Positions 11,135 through 20,304 of a DNA stretch of 64,000 nucleotides are shown one piece after another. The notes under the pieces were generated by a model, which saw only the letters and a list, made by a program, of their open reading frames with translations, made no database searches and had not been told where the DNA came from. Each line of letters opens with the position of its first letter. Position 1 is the first letter of the stretch. Source of the stretch: Pantoea sp. A4 (GTDB lineage: Bacteria > Pseudomonadota > Gammaproteobacteria > Enterobacterales > Enterobacteriaceae); contig NZ_ALXE01000026.1 of NCBI RefSeq assembly GCF_000295955.2, positions 1 through 64,000 on the forward strand, given 5' to 3'. The position numbers and the translations under genes were made by a program.

Positions 11135-12490
11135 TTACGCCGTCCAGCGCGGCAGGCGGATGGTGAGCTCTAACCCACCCTCTGGCCGGTTACTCGCTTG
11201 CACCTCACCATGATGCGCCAGCACCACCTTGCGTACGATGGCTAAGCCAAGACCATAACCTTTACCCTGCAGCGGTGAGTTAACTCGAACAAACGGATCA
11301 AAGATGCTGGAGAGCTTATCTTCGTCTACTCCCGGCCCCTGATCGCCCACACGGATCGCCAGCCAGTGTTGCTCTGCCTGGAGCTGCACGTGAATATGTT
11401 GACCGGGCAGCGAAAAACGTAACGCATTACGCAACACGTTCTCCACGCCGCGTCGTACCAGTTCTGCATTACCCCGCACGGTGTAATCAGCTGATTCATC
11501 CACGTTGAAATCGACGTGAACGCCAGGGATTTGCGCTTCATACCGCACGTCTGTCACAACCGCCTGCAATAAACCGGTGAGATCAAAATATTGCTCATCC
11601 GGCATACTCTCATGCTCAGCGCGGGACAACGTCAGCAGCTCGCCAATCATCTTGTCGAGACGACGGGCCTCTTCGTCGATACGATCCAGCGAAGCCTCTA
11701 CGCTGGCTGGCGTTTGCCGTGCCAGCCCTGTGGCCAGTTGCAAGCGTGCCAGCGGGGAACGTAGCTCATGTGAAATATCATGCAGCAGCTCTTCGCGGGC
11801 GCGTACCAGCGTATTTAAACGCTCAACCATCGCGTCAAAGTCCTGCGCTACATCAGAAATTTCATCATGACGCTTACGCATCAACGGATAGAGGCGCACC
11901 GACAAATCACCGCTACTGACGCGACGAAACCCTTCGCGCAGCTGTCGCATCGGACGCGTCAGGTTCCACGCCAGCAGCAAACTGAACAGCAGCCCCAACG
12001 GTCCGGTGAAAATGATCATCGGCTCAGGGATGTTCAGGAAGCTTTTCATCGGCTGGAAGCCAATGCCCGTGTCTTCACGCATCCCTTTAATGTCATAGCG
12101 GAGTTCGTACTCTTTACCATCCGCACCACGCACCCAACGCACCATCACGTCCGGGAATTTGCCCTCAAAAGGCGGAGCGAAATTCTGTGGTTCAGTCACC
12201 TTCGCGTTGGCAGGTTTGTCATGCTGGATCACCGAGAAGAAGCGTTTATCATTCTCTTCCCAGTCCGCCATCATATCGTCCAGTGAGCCAGGCCCACCGC
12301 GTTCCAGCACCGAAACCGCTGAAGCCATTTGCAGGCTGACAATACGGCGCACCGCAATAATCTCTGGCGGCTCATGACGGTTCCCGGAGAGGGAAAAACC
12401 CAACCACAGCAGCTGGCTGATGATAATAAACACCAGCCAGAAGCCGATCAGGATTTTCCAGAACATCCTGCCGCGATAGCTGTATCTCAT
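11135..12490 (-). CDS. Two-component sensor histidine kinase (CpxA-like)
   Basis: A 451-residue inner-membrane kinase. A transmembrane helix (about 12-32) is followed by a periplasmic sensor region of about 120 residues, a second helix (about 157-177) and a HAMP domain (about 178-230). The H-box has phospho-acceptor H241 in HDISHELRSPLARLQ. ATPase motifs follow: NALRFS (N box), GDQGPGV (G1), FDPFVR and GKGYGLGLAI (G2). The layout resembles CpxA, but the periplasmic region is not one I recognise. It overlaps its regulator by four bases (ATGA). The pair occupies the slot held by pdxK-yfeK-yfeS in E. coli. The signal is unknown. Confidence 0.85.
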   Translation of the reverse strand: MRYSYRGRMFWKILIGFWLVFIIISQLLWLGFSLSGNRHEPPEIIAVRRIVSLQMASAVSVLERGGPGSLDDMMADWEENDKRFFSVIQHDKPANAKVTEPQNFAPPFEGKFPDVMVRWVRGADGKEYELRYDIKGMREDTGIGFQPMKSFLNIPEPMIIFTGPLGLLFSLLLAWNLTRPMRQLREGFRRVSSGDLSVRLYPLMRKRHDEISDVAQDFDAMVERLNTLVRAREELLHDISHELRSPLARLQLATGLARQTPASVEASLDRIDEEARRLDKMIGELLTLSRAEHESMPDEQYFDLTGLLQAVVTDVRYEAQIPGVHVDFNVDESADYTVRGNAELVRRGVENVLRNALRFSLPGQHIHVQLQAEQHWLAIRVGDQGPGVDEDKLSSIFDPFVRVNSPLQGKGYGLGLAIVRKVVLAHHGEVQASNRPEGGLELTIRLPRWTA

Positions 12491-13167
12491 CGGATGCGAT
12501 AACCGATGCTACGCACCGTTTCAATGTTGACGTTATCTGCTGTCAGTGCCGCCAGTTTCTGACGAATATTACTGATATGCACATCGACGCTGCGGTCATA
12601 GGCTTCACGCGGACGACCTAACCCTTTTTCTGACAGTTCATCTTTAGAGACCACGCGATCGGGCGAACGCATCAGCAGATCAAGCAGATTGAATTCAGAC
12701 GCGGTCAGGTCAAAGGTTTTGCCCTGCCATTCCGTGATGCGAGTCGCCGGGTTCAGGGTCAAATCGCCCCAACGCAGCAGCTCTTTTTTATCCGGCAGTG
12801 GCGCTTGCTCTTCGAAACGGCGCAGCACAGCACGCAGGCGTGCTACCAGTTCACGCGGATAGCAAGGCTTTGGCACGTAGTCATCTGCGCCCATTTCCAG
12901 GCCAATGACGCGGTCAATGTTGTCACCTTTGGCGGTCAACATGATCACCGGGATCCGGCTGTTCTGGCGAACCTGACGCAGCACATCAGTACCGCTCATG
13001 TCCGGCAACATGATATCCAGAATCATCGCGGTATATTCACCAGACAGAGCACCTTCAATACCGGCTGCACCATTGAGTACCAGATGCGCATCGAACCCTT
13101 CGGCAATCAGGTATTGGCTCAACATGGTGCCTAATTCTAAATCATCATCAACAAGCAGAATTTTCAT
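12487..13167 (-). CDS. OmpR/PhoB-family response regulator (CpxR-like)
   Basis: A 226-residue regulator. The receiver domain has the acidic pocket at D7-D9, phospho-acceptor D51 (AMILDIMLPD) and the conserved MLTAKG lysine. The C-terminal winged helix (about 130-225) has TASEFNLLDLLMRSPDRVVSKDEL and SVDVHISNIRQKL. The start at 13167 follows GAGG at the proper distance, and the four extra upstream codons have no site. It sits first in a two-gene operon with the sensor kinase. It is CpxR-like by sequence but not by location, so it is better left unnamed. Confidence 0.87.
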   Translation of the reverse strand: MKILLVDDDLELGTMLSQYLIAEGFDAHLVLNGAAGIEGALSGEYTAMILDIMLPDMSGTDVLRQVRQNSRIPVIMLTAKGDNIDRVIGLEMGADDYVPKPCYPRELVARLRAVLRRFEEQAPLPDKKELLRWGDLTLNPATRITEWQGKTFDLTASEFNLLDLLMRSPDRVVSKDELSEKGLGRPREAYDRSVDVHISNIRQKLAALTADNVNIETVRSIGYRIR

Positions 13168-13327
13168 CTTTATCCTCAACTGAAATTGCCGCTATTTTGT
13201 CCCGAGCGCGTGCGACATGCAGCCGGTTTTACGCCTTCCTTACAGATTTATTCAGGAAACTATAAACAAAAAATAGCGTGGAGTGAGCGTTAGCTACACT
13301 CAGAGAGAAAGATAAGGAGAAAGTTCA

Positions 13328-14206
13328 TTAATACACACCGGTTGAGAGATACCGATCGCCACGATCGCAGATAATCGCGACCACGACACTGCCTGGATTG
13401 CGTTGTGCGAGGGTCAAGGCACCTGAGACGGCACCGCCAGAGCTAACGCCACAGAACACGCCTTCACGCCGCGCCAAGGCGCGCATGGTTTCTACGGCGT
13501 CATGCTGGGCGATATCCAGCACTTCATCCACTAGCTCAGGACGATAGATGCCCGGCAAATAAGCGGGTGCCCAACGGCGAATGCCGGGAATGCTGCTGCC
13601 TTCGGCCGGTTGTAAACCGATGATGCGTACGCCAGCTTGCTGCTCTTTCAGGTAGCGCCCTACGCCAGTAATGGTGCCGGTGGTGCCCATGCTGGAAACG
13701 AAGTGAGTGAGGCGTCCGCTGGTTTGCTGCCAGATTTCTGGGCCGGTGGTCTGATAATGGCCTAACGGGTTATCAGGATTGTTGAATTGATCCAACACTT
13801 TGCCCTGCCCCGTCGACGCCATCTGTTGGGCCAGATCCCGTGCGCCTTCCATCCCCAGTTGGCTACTGACCAGCACAAGTTCAGCGCCGTAGGCGCGCAT
13901 CGCGGCCTGACGTTCCTCACTCATGTTATCGGGCATCAGCAGACGCATTCGATAGCCTTTCATCGCAGCAATCATCGCTAGTGCAATGCCGGTGTTGCCG
14001 CTGGTGGCTTCAATCAGGCAGTCACCAGGCGTGATTTCACCACGCAATTCAGCCTGGTGAATCATGGACCAGGCGGCGCGATCTTTTACCGAACCTGCGG
14101 GGTTATTGCCTTCCAGTTTTAACCAGACTTCGCTGCCATTATCTGGCCCGAGGCGCTGTAATTTAATGAGTGGCGTGTTGCCAATGGTATTTTCCAGTGT
14201 GGTCAC
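13328..14206 (-). CDS. cysM: Cysteine synthase B (O-acetylserine sulfhydrylase, thiosulfate-using)
   Basis: A 292-residue PLP enzyme of the cysteine synthase family, able in E. coli to use thiosulfate as well as sulfide. The PLP lysine is K41 in NNPAGSVKDRAA. SGNTG and SSMGTTGT are the substrate and phosphate loops. It is about 11 residues shorter at the C-terminus than E. coli CysM. The start is GTG, with GGAAG upstream. It is the last gene of cysTWA-cysM, behind a 62-bp spacer with a stable hairpin. Confidence 0.95.
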   Translation of the reverse strand: MTTLENTIGNTPLIKLQRLGPDNGSEVWLKLEGNNPAGSVKDRAAWSMIHQAELRGEITPGDCLIEATSGNTGIALAMIAAMKGYRMRLLMPDNMSEERQAAMRAYGAELVLVSSQLGMEGARDLAQQMASTGQGKVLDQFNNPDNPLGHYQTTGPEIWQQTSGRLTHFVSSMGTTGTITGVGRYLKEQQAGVRIIGLQPAEGSSIPGIRRWAPAYLPGIYRPELVDEVLDIAQHDAVETMRALARREGVFCGVSSGGAVSGALTLAQRNPGSVVVAIICDRGDRYLSTGVY

Positions 14207-14230
14207 AGCGATCTTCCGGCATAAACAAAG

Positions 14231-14252
14231 CGGGCGGGAAAATTCCCGCCCG
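14231..14252 (-). terminator. Hairpin between cysA and cysM
   Basis: A perfect 10-bp stem CGGGCGGGAA / TTCCCGCCCG with a two-base spacer. On the minus strand it is followed by CTTTGTTTAT, a poor U tract. It could act as a partial terminator or RNA-stabilising element that lowers cysM relative to cysTWA. Confidence 0.5.
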
Positions 14253-14268
14253 GAGTCCTGAAAAAATA

Positions 14269-15357
14269 TCAGGCGCTTTCAGCAAACGCAACCGCACGCA
14301 GCGGCGTAGGTCCCTGATAGAGACGCGCCTGCTGCAAGCCAACAAACAGACGTTCGCCACGCAGTGGGGCCGCTCCGCCAATGCCATACACCAGCGCGAA
14401 CTCATCCCCCTGCCAGCCAGTTGGCTGCACAATCAGTTGCCAGAAATGACCACGCGGGCTGACTTCAACCACCTGAACCGGCAATGGCGTTTCCAGGCTG
14501 CTCTGACGCGCGACATCCACTTCCCACGGACGCAGGAACAGATCAACCTCGCCCTGATGCGCAGGCGTGTAGCCCAACGGCCAGTGGTGTGCGCCAACAT
14601 GGAACTGCGAACCCTGCACCGAGCCACTAAAGCGATTCACTTCGCCAAGGAATTCCAGCACAAAGCGGGTTGCCGGTTCACGCCACACCTCTTCCGGTGT
14701 GCCAACCTGTTCAATATTGCCCTGGCTCATGACCACGACCTGATCAGCAACTTCCATCGCCTCTTCCTGATCGTGGGTAACGAACACGCTGGTAAATTTA
14801 AGTTCTTCATGCAGCTGGCGCAACCAGCGGCGCAACTCTTTACGCACCTGCGCATCCAGTGCACCAAAAGGTTCATCCAACAGCAGGATTTGCGGTTCCA
14901 CCGCCAACGCACGCGCCAGGGCCACACGCTGACGCTGTCCGCCGGAAAGCTGTGCAGGATAACGATTCGCCAGATGAGCCAGTTGCACCATCTCCAGCAG
15001 GCGCGTAACGCGTTTCTGAATTTCGGCTTTTGAAGGACGCTCACGACGTGGCAGCACCGTCAGACCAAAGGCGATGTTGTCGAACACCGTCATATGGCGG
15101 AACAACGCATAGTGCTGGAACACGAAACCGACCTGACGATCGCGCGCATGCAGCTGGCTGACGTCTTTACCGTTAAAATGAATATGCCCACTGTTCTGAT
15201 GTTCCAGGCCAGCAATAATGCGCAACAGCGTGGTTTTTCCTGAACCGGAAGGGCCAAGCAGCGCCACCATCTGACCAGAAGGAATATCCAGAGAGATGTC
15301 CTTCAGGACCGGGGTACGGTCGAAGGATTTATTAATTTTACCGATCTCAATGCTCAT
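14269..15357 (-). CDS. cysA: Sulfate/thiosulfate ABC transporter ATP-binding protein CysA
   Basis: A 362-residue ATPase that drives sulfate and thiosulfate import. The Walker A is GPSGSGKTT (about 34-42), the ABC signature [15 protein letters not shown] (about 134), and the Walker [13 protein letters not shown], followed by the switch histidine in VTHDQEE. A C-terminal TOBE-like regulatory domain covers about 240-350. It overlaps the end of cysW by 11 bases, indicating coupled translation. The sequence closely matches E. coli CysA except near the C-terminus. Confidence 0.97.
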   Translation of the reverse strand: MSIEIGKINKSFDRTPVLKDISLDIPSGQMVALLGPSGSGKTTLLRIIAGLEHQNSGHIHFNGKDVSQLHARDRQVGFVFQHYALFRHMTVFDNIAFGLTVLPRRERPSKAEIQKRVTRLLEMVQLAHLANRYPAQLSGGQRQRVALARALAVEPQILLLDEPFGALDAQVRKELRRWLRQLHEELKFTSVFVTHDQEEAMEVADQVVVMSQGNIEQVGTPEEVWREPATRFVLEFLGEVNRFSGSVQGSQFHVGAHHWPLGYTPAHQGEVDLFLRPWEVDVARQSSLETPLPVQVVEVSPRGHFWQLIVQPTGWQGDEFALVYGIGGAAPLRGERLFVGLQQARLYQGPTPLRAVAFAESA

Positions 15358-16222
15358 TATTTTCCTCCTGCTGTGCGCGCTTCAGCTGTTGCTCAATACG
15401 CCATTGCAGCACGCTTTTCAGAATCAGTGTGACGATTGCCATCAGGGTGAGAAGCGCAGCGGCAGTAAAGGCACCTACCACGTTGTAGTCCTGATTAAGT
15501 AATTCAACCTGCAACGGCAGGGTATAGGTTTCACCGCGAATCGAGCCTGACACCACCGATACCGCACCAAATTCACCAATGGCGCGCGCGTTAGTCAGCA
15601 CGATGCCGTACAACATCGCCCAGCGGATATTTGGCAAGGTGACGCGACGGAACATTTGCCAGCCGGAAGCCCCAAGCAGGATTGCCGCCTCATCTTCCGT
15701 GCTGCCCTGGCTTAACATCACCGGCACCAGCTCGCGTACCACAAACGGACAGGTCACAAACACGGTGGCCAGTACCATGCCCGGCCAGGCGAACATGATT
15801 TGAATATTGTGTGCATCCAGCCAGCTTCCGGCTGGGCCGTTGATCCCCCAGAACAGCAGGTACATCAACCCTGCGACCACCGGGGAAACCGCGAACGGAA
15901 TATCAAACAGCGTCAGAAGCAGCTGACGCCCTGGGAATCTAAACCGGGTGACCAACCAGGCCAGCAGCGTGCCAAACACCAGGTTTACCGGCACGGTGAT
16001 CAGCGCAATCATGATGGTTAGCCAGATCGCGCGCAGCATGTCGGCATTTTTCAGGTTGGTAAAAGCAACGCCAAAGCCCTGCTGCAACGCTTCCCAGAAA
16101 ATGTAAATCATCGGAACCACCAGCAGCAGCAGCGAAAGCAGCGCGCCGATGCCGATCAGTACCCATTTAGTCCAGTTAACCCGCTGCCTTACGCGCGGGT
16201 TGAATTGGGTAATTTCCGCCAT
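15347..16222 (-). CDS. cysW: Sulfate/thiosulfate ABC transporter permease CysW
   Basis: A 291-residue inner-membrane permease with six predicted helices and the cytoplasmic EAA loop ([22 protein letters not shown]), which contacts CysA. It pairs with CysT to form the transport channel. Its start overlaps the cysT stop by one base (TAATG) and its end overlaps cysA, so the three genes are translationally coupled. Confidence 0.96.
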   Translation of the reverse strand: MAEITQFNPRVRQRVNWTKWVLIGIGALLSLLLLVVPMIYIFWEALQQGFGVAFTNLKNADMLRAIWLTIMIALITVPVNLVFGTLLAWLVTRFRFPGRQLLLTLFDIPFAVSPVVAGLMYLLFWGINGPAGSWLDAHNIQIMFAWPGMVLATVFVTCPFVVRELVPVMLSQGSTEDEAAILLGASGWQMFRRVTLPNIRWAMLYGIVLTNARAIGEFGAVSVVSGSIRGETYTLPLQVELLNQDYNVVGAFTAAALLTLMAIVTLILKSVLQWRIEQQLKRAQQEENNEH

Positions 16223-17055
16223 TAATGACCTCCGATACGACGGCCATAACGGCTCTGAAGCGTGTTGATGACAAACAGCAGCAGCAGCGAAGCCGCGAGG
16301 ATCACCGAAGCGATAGCACTGGCCGCTGGGTAATCAAACTCCTGCAATTTGACAAAGATCATCAGCGAGGTGACTTCCGTCTTCCACGCAATGTTGCCGG
16401 CAATAAAGATCACCGCGCCAAACTCACCGAGACTGCGGGTGAAGGAAAGCGCAGTGCCCGCCAGCAGTGCCGGTGCCACTTCTGGCAGCACTACGCGGCG
16501 GAAGCTCTGCCACGGGGTCGCGCCGAGCGTTTGCGCAGCCTCTTCATACTCTGGCCCCAGCTCTTCCAGGACTGGCTGCACCGTACGCACCACGAAAGGT
16601 ACGCTGGTAAATGCCATCGCCAGGGTGATACCGAGCCAGGTAAAGGTGACTTTGATATCCAGCGGTGCCAACCATTGACCATACCAGCCGTTAAGTGAGA
16701 ACAGGCTTGCCAGGGTCAAACCCGCCACGGCGGTAGGCAGCGCAAACGGCAAGTCCATCAATCCATCCAGCAGAATACGGCCAGGGAAACGATAGCGAGT
16801 CAGGATCCATGCCATAAGCATGCCGAAAAACGCGTTAAACACGGAAGCCACACCCGCCGACAGCAGCGTGACTTTGTAAGCGGCCACCAACTGCGGATTG
16901 GTTATCACCGCCCAGTATTCGGAGAACGTCATGTGTGAGAGCTGTAACAGCAACGCACTGATAGGCAACAGCAGGATCAGGCAGGTAAACAGCAGGCTGG
17001 TGCCAAGGCTGAGGCCAAATCCAGGCAATACGCGTTTATGACTGGCTGCAAACAT
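16222..17055 (-). CDS. cysT: Sulfate/thiosulfate ABC transporter permease CysT (CysU)
   Basis: A 277-residue permease, the same length as the E. coli protein, with six predicted helices and the EAA loop EYEEAAQTLGATPWQSFRRVVLP. The ATG at 17055 is chosen because GGAG lies eight bases upstream and the resulting N-terminus (MFAASHKRVLPGFG) matches the family. A GTG three codons earlier has no usable site. It is the first gene of the transporter operon here. The gene normally preceding it, cysP (thiosulfate-binding protein), is missing. Confidence 0.96.
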   Translation of the reverse strand: MFAASHKRVLPGFGLSLGTSLLFTCLILLLPISALLLQLSHMTFSEYWAVITNPQLVAAYKVTLLSAGVASVFNAFFGMLMAWILTRYRFPGRILLDGLMDLPFALPTAVAGLTLASLFSLNGWYGQWLAPLDIKVTFTWLGITLAMAFTSVPFVVRTVQPVLEELGPEYEEAAQTLGATPWQSFRRVVLPEVAPALLAGTALSFTRSLGEFGAVIFIAGNIAWKTEVTSLMIFVKLQEFDYPAASAIASVILAASLLLLFVINTLQSRYGRRIGGH

Positions 17056-17316
17056 TAACCGCACTCCGCCGCTACAAGGTGACTATCGGGTTGGGCCCGT
17101 AAGAATTGGATTTGCGCCACCGTAATCTCCGCAACAAAAGTGGTCTTATGCATGTCGCTCAGTTTATTTATAACCCGCCACAAACCTGTAGCGGTTTTAT
17201 ATATCGATTACTGATTTCAAAGTCTAAAAAAGCATAAGCGGGCGGGGAAGTTTATGCGGTAAACGGGAATCAGGAGGCGGTGCCATCGGGCCGGACCGAC
17301 CTGTTATCTTGCGGGT
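17056..17316 (-). promoter_or_regulatory. Upstream region of cysTWA-cysM, cysP position
   Basis: A 261-bp non-coding stretch between the toxin-like gene and cysT. With cysP absent, the promoter for cysTWA and cysM should lie here. I see AT-rich candidates (TTTATATATCG and TTTATTTATAACCCG, about 17165-17210), but no unambiguous -35/-10 pair or CysB site and no recognisable cysP remnant in any frame. Confidence 0.35.
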
Positions 17317-20172
17317 TTAGCGAGAGTGCTCCCAGGAGTGCATCGACCCCATCTGAATCTGGTTACTGGGGCCAAACAGCGCGTTGTCATAGTTGCGAAT
17401 CCAGGCAACCCACTGTGGGGAAGTGATGCCGCGCTGGCTAAGGTGGAAGATAATGTCCAGCGATGCTTTGAAACGCAAATAATCGGGATTACGGCGAAAA
17501 AACAGATCGCTCAGCGTGGTGGGTCCCCAGGTTCGCGACACGTTGCTCATATAAATTTTCATCGCCTGCTTCATATCCTTTGTATAGGGGGTTTTAGGCG
17601 ATATGCGCGGCCGGTTGCGATAGATATCCGGGTTTAACTGCCAGCGGAGATACCCGGTTTCCAGTATCTCTTGTAGCAACTGGCTGCCAGCATGTGCGCC
17701 AAAAAAATTGCTGTTGATCGCGCCATCCATAGATAACGTCTCAAGGCTGACTATCGCCGAGGGCAGTATATTGTCAGGTGCGGTGCGCATAATATTGAAA
17801 AAAAACCCAGGTTTTAGCCGATCATCGATATCCAGATAACATCCTCCTTTGCTGTTTAAAAGCCAGAAACGATAGATATCGGTAGCGGCGGCGCGATTGG
17901 CATCTTTACCGGCGATCAGTGGCTTAAATACCTGATGATATTTTGACTTACGGAAACGTTGAAACTCTGGACTGATGCGCATATCAATCATGTTTGCCGC
18001 CGGAAAATGCCGCTTCGCCTGCTGTATCACATCGTTAGCGCTCTCCTCGGGCAGAACATGTAGATTGAATGTAAACCTGTTGGTTTCCGCCATACGAGCA
18101 TTGGCATTAATAGTGGTTTTCTGTGCGATCAGCTTATCAATCGAGCCAATCCATATTTGCTCAATATTACGAGGCACAACACGTGCCTGCGGCTCAGCAC
18201 TGACACCCGTGACATCAGGCAATTCTGGCCAGCGATCAATCTTGAACAGCTTCATCGAAATGCTCCGCTGTTTCTCATTTGCTGGCACAGGAATCGCTGT
18301 TTTCTCCATCCTTTGGGTGTCCTGATTAAATGCCAGATAATCACCCGTACTCATCTCGAACCAGCTGTATTTTTCTGGATCGAACATCAGCGCGGACCAG
18401 CGACCATTGATCCATGCCGCAAATGGCGATTTCATTACGCTGGATTCGGGGATAGATTTTTCTACCACGCCCAGTAACAGAGGATGGCTGAAGTCAATTT
18501 TCACGCTGCGTGAGGGGAGAGGTATTTCACTGATTCCTGTTCCGGGAATGATATTACTCTGTTGAGTTTGCCCTGCTTTCATGGCTACAGGATTTTCAGA
18601 AGGGATATTTTCGCCCGCATCGCTAAAATGAAGCTCCTGGCGCGACTGGCTGAACTTCCATTCAAAGGCTTCGGTTGTTGCCCCCTCGATGCCCTGCGCC
18701 GTTTCGGCTACCAGTTGCAGACCCGCAATAATTGCCCCGGCGTTACCGCCAATTCTGTCGGTGGCCATCATACCGAACAGCCCATTATGGGCACCAAAAA
18801 CGATACCGCCCAAATTGCCGATCACTGGCAAGAATCCAAAGGTGTTATCCCAAAACTCACTAGCTGCTTTCCAGCGCTGTGCCGTATCGCTGAATACGCT
18901 GGTCTGATCATTCCATAACAGGTTTTTTTTATTCATCGCACTGAAATGTGTGGCTACGGGATTATTGCTGCTATCCAGACTGCCATACTTGAGTTGGTAG
19001 TCACTGGCCCTGGCCGCGGCGTAGTTGAATACCTCTCTTATCGGGATTGCGCGATCGCTGAAGAAATTGTTGTAGCCTTCCAGCGTCACTTTGCGTCCGG
19101 CGATCAGGTCATCCAGCACCTTACCCGCTGCCGGCCAGTGTGCATCCATCCCACCCTGTCGATCGCGGGCATTTAAACTTTGCAGCAGGTCGTTTCGGTT
19201 AAGTTTCGCCCAACCGGCAAAAGCGGTATCACCGCGAATTTCGCTGAGGGTGCCACGGCGTAAGTTCAGCATCACGCCCTGGTTGGGACGCTGCTGATAA
19301 TTTCCCTGGTAGGGTTTATAGGGAATAAACGCATAACCGCTAAAAGGGTAACCGTAGAGATTGGGAATAATGACCTGTCCGTCACGTTCCTGCGTGCGCG
19401 TGATTGCGCGCTGCGCCTTTTGACTCAGACTTTTCTGCCACTGCGGTGAAGATTGCAGGCTGGACAGTATAGCCCGTACAGCGCTGGCATCTGCTTGCCC
19501 CGAGCGTTTCGCAAATTCTCCATTTCCCGCCTGCATTAAGCGCATGATGTCCGTTTGCCAGTCTTGCCGTAGCCTGTGCCCTAAGGACTTCAGTTGCGTA
19601 ATGCGCGGGCCATCCTGCGCGTTGATATGCATAAAGCGAAAGTTAACGATGCCGCCCGATGCCGGCGTGTCATGATCCAGCTTTCCTGCCGCAATTTCCC
19701 AGGCGAGATAGGTTTGATTGGTGGAACCGGTCAGCCGCTCAGCAATCCCCCCTTTCCCCACCATACTGCTGAATTTTACGGTAAATTTTTCATGGGGATC
19801 GAGTCGGGCCGCCAGTAATCCTGCACTAAAAAAACCCGCTGCCGACATAAAAGGCAGCAGTGATAAAAAATCCACGTTCCTCTGTGCCTGGCTGCCTTTT
19901 TCAATCTGCATCATGTTGCTAAACACGCGCGTACCGAAATCCCCGGCGCGTTGCAGGCGGTCTGGCAGCGTTAAATTGTCCTGCGGGGCCAATACCCGAT
20001 CGTCGGCAAAAATAATTTGCGTCTGCTTACTCATCCCGGTGAATCCGCGAGCCGTGAGTTTTTCAGCCCATCCCGTTAAGGAGTTGGTAGACGGCTCTGT
20101 ACTGCGCATTAATGGGAAGGATGTGGAAGATAGCAGCGTATGTGAGGGAAAAACTGGAGTAGATAGCGGCAA
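17317..20172 (-). CDS. Toxin-like protein with C-terminal GT44/GT32-type glycosyltransferase domain
   Basis: A 951-residue protein. The C-terminal third (about 660-890) carries a GT-A glycosyltransferase signature: AAATDIYRFWLLNSKGG with D765 and R768, then YLDID with the DxD pair D781/D783. The 16-residue spacing from D765 to D781 equals that of TcdB (D270 to D286). These glucosylating toxins modify host Rho GTPases. An upstream VVPRNIEQIWIGS (665-677) fits the start of the fold. The N-terminal two thirds are not recognised. They include hydrophobic stretches (about 101-122 and 446-490) that could be membrane-inserting. There is no Sec signal. The Ser/Thr/Pro-rich first 30 residues would suit a type III effector. 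The start is TTG with an excellent GAGAGGTGA site. The gene occupies the cysP position. Secretion route, target and activity are unknown. Confidence 0.75.
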   Translation of the reverse strand: MPLSTPVFPSHTLLSSTSFPLMRSTEPSTNSLTGWAEKLTARGFTGMSKQTQIIFADDRVLAPQDNLTLPDRLQRAGDFGTRVFSNMMQIEKGSQAQRNVDFLSLLPFMSAAGFFSAGLLAARLDPHEKFTVKFSSMVGKGGIAERLTGSTNQTYLAWEIAAGKLDHDTPASGGIVNFRFMHINAQDGPRITQLKSLGHRLRQDWQTDIMRLMQAGNGEFAKRSGQADASAVRAILSSLQSSPQWQKSLSQKAQRAITRTQERDGQVIIPNLYGYPFSGYAFIPYKPYQGNYQQRPNQGVMLNLRRGTLSEIRGDTAFAGWAKLNRNDLLQSLNARDRQGGMDAHWPAAGKVLDDLIAGRKVTLEGYNNFFSDRAIPIREVFNYAAARASDYQLKYGSLDSSNNPVATHFSAMNKKNLLWNDQTSVFSDTAQRWKAASEFWDNTFGFLPVIGNLGGIVFGAHNGLFGMMATDRIGGNAGAIIAGLQLVAETAQGIEGATTEAFEWKFSQSRQELHFSDAGENIPSENPVAMKAGQTQQSNIIPGTGISEIPLPSRSVKIDFSHPLLLGVVEKSIPESSVMKSPFAAWINGRWSALMFDPEKYSWFEMSTGDYLAFNQDTQRMEKTAIPVPANEKQRSISMKLFKIDRWPELPDVTGVSAEPQARVVPRNIEQIWIGSIDKLIAQKTTINANARMAETNRFTFNLHVLPEESANDVIQQAKRHFPAANMIDMRISPEFQRFRKSKYHQVFKPLIAGKDANRAAATDIYRFWLLNSKGGCYLDIDDRLKPGFFFNIMRTAPDNILPSAIVSLETLSMDGAINSNFFGAHAGSQLLQEILETGYLRWQLNPDIYRNRPRISPKTPYTKDMKQAMKIYMSNVSRTWGPTTLSDLFFRRNPDYLRFKASLDIIFHLSQRGITSPQWVAWIRNYDNALFGPSNQIQMGSMHSWEHSR

Positions 20173-20173
20173 A

Positions 20174-20260
20174 AGTCACCTCTCATTAACCAACCGGTGA
20201 AGACGGTAATGCCCATGCAAATGGGCATTGCCTGTTCTAAATGTCGGTTAATAGGTGACT
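20174..20260 (-). promoter_or_regulatory. Structured leader occluding the toxin ribosome-binding site
   Basis: On the minus-strand transcript, AGTCACCT-ATTAACC (plus 20246-20260) is complementary to GGTTAAT-GAG-AGGTGACT (plus 20174-20191). This gives 15 base pairs with one three-base bulge. The 3' arm contains the Shine-Dalgarno AGGTGA and ends one base before the TTG start. Nested inside is a perfect 9-bp hairpin AATGCCCAT / ATGGGCATT (20208-20229). No U tract follows, so it is not an ordinary terminator. The structure should mask the start and suggests translational control. Confidence 0.6.
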
Positions 20261-20304
20261 CGCTTGAGTCAATTGTTCCGCCACAACAGCGGATATCTTC
20301 GAGT

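Noticed and set aside
20208..20229. Hairpin as a yfeY terminator
   Set aside because: No U tract follows on the minus strand, and it sits inside the larger leader pairing.
20174..20260. Inverted repeat as ends of a tiny mobile element
   Set aside because: The two arms are about 55 bp apart with no target duplication, and one arm is exactly the ribosome-binding site, so an RNA structure fits better.
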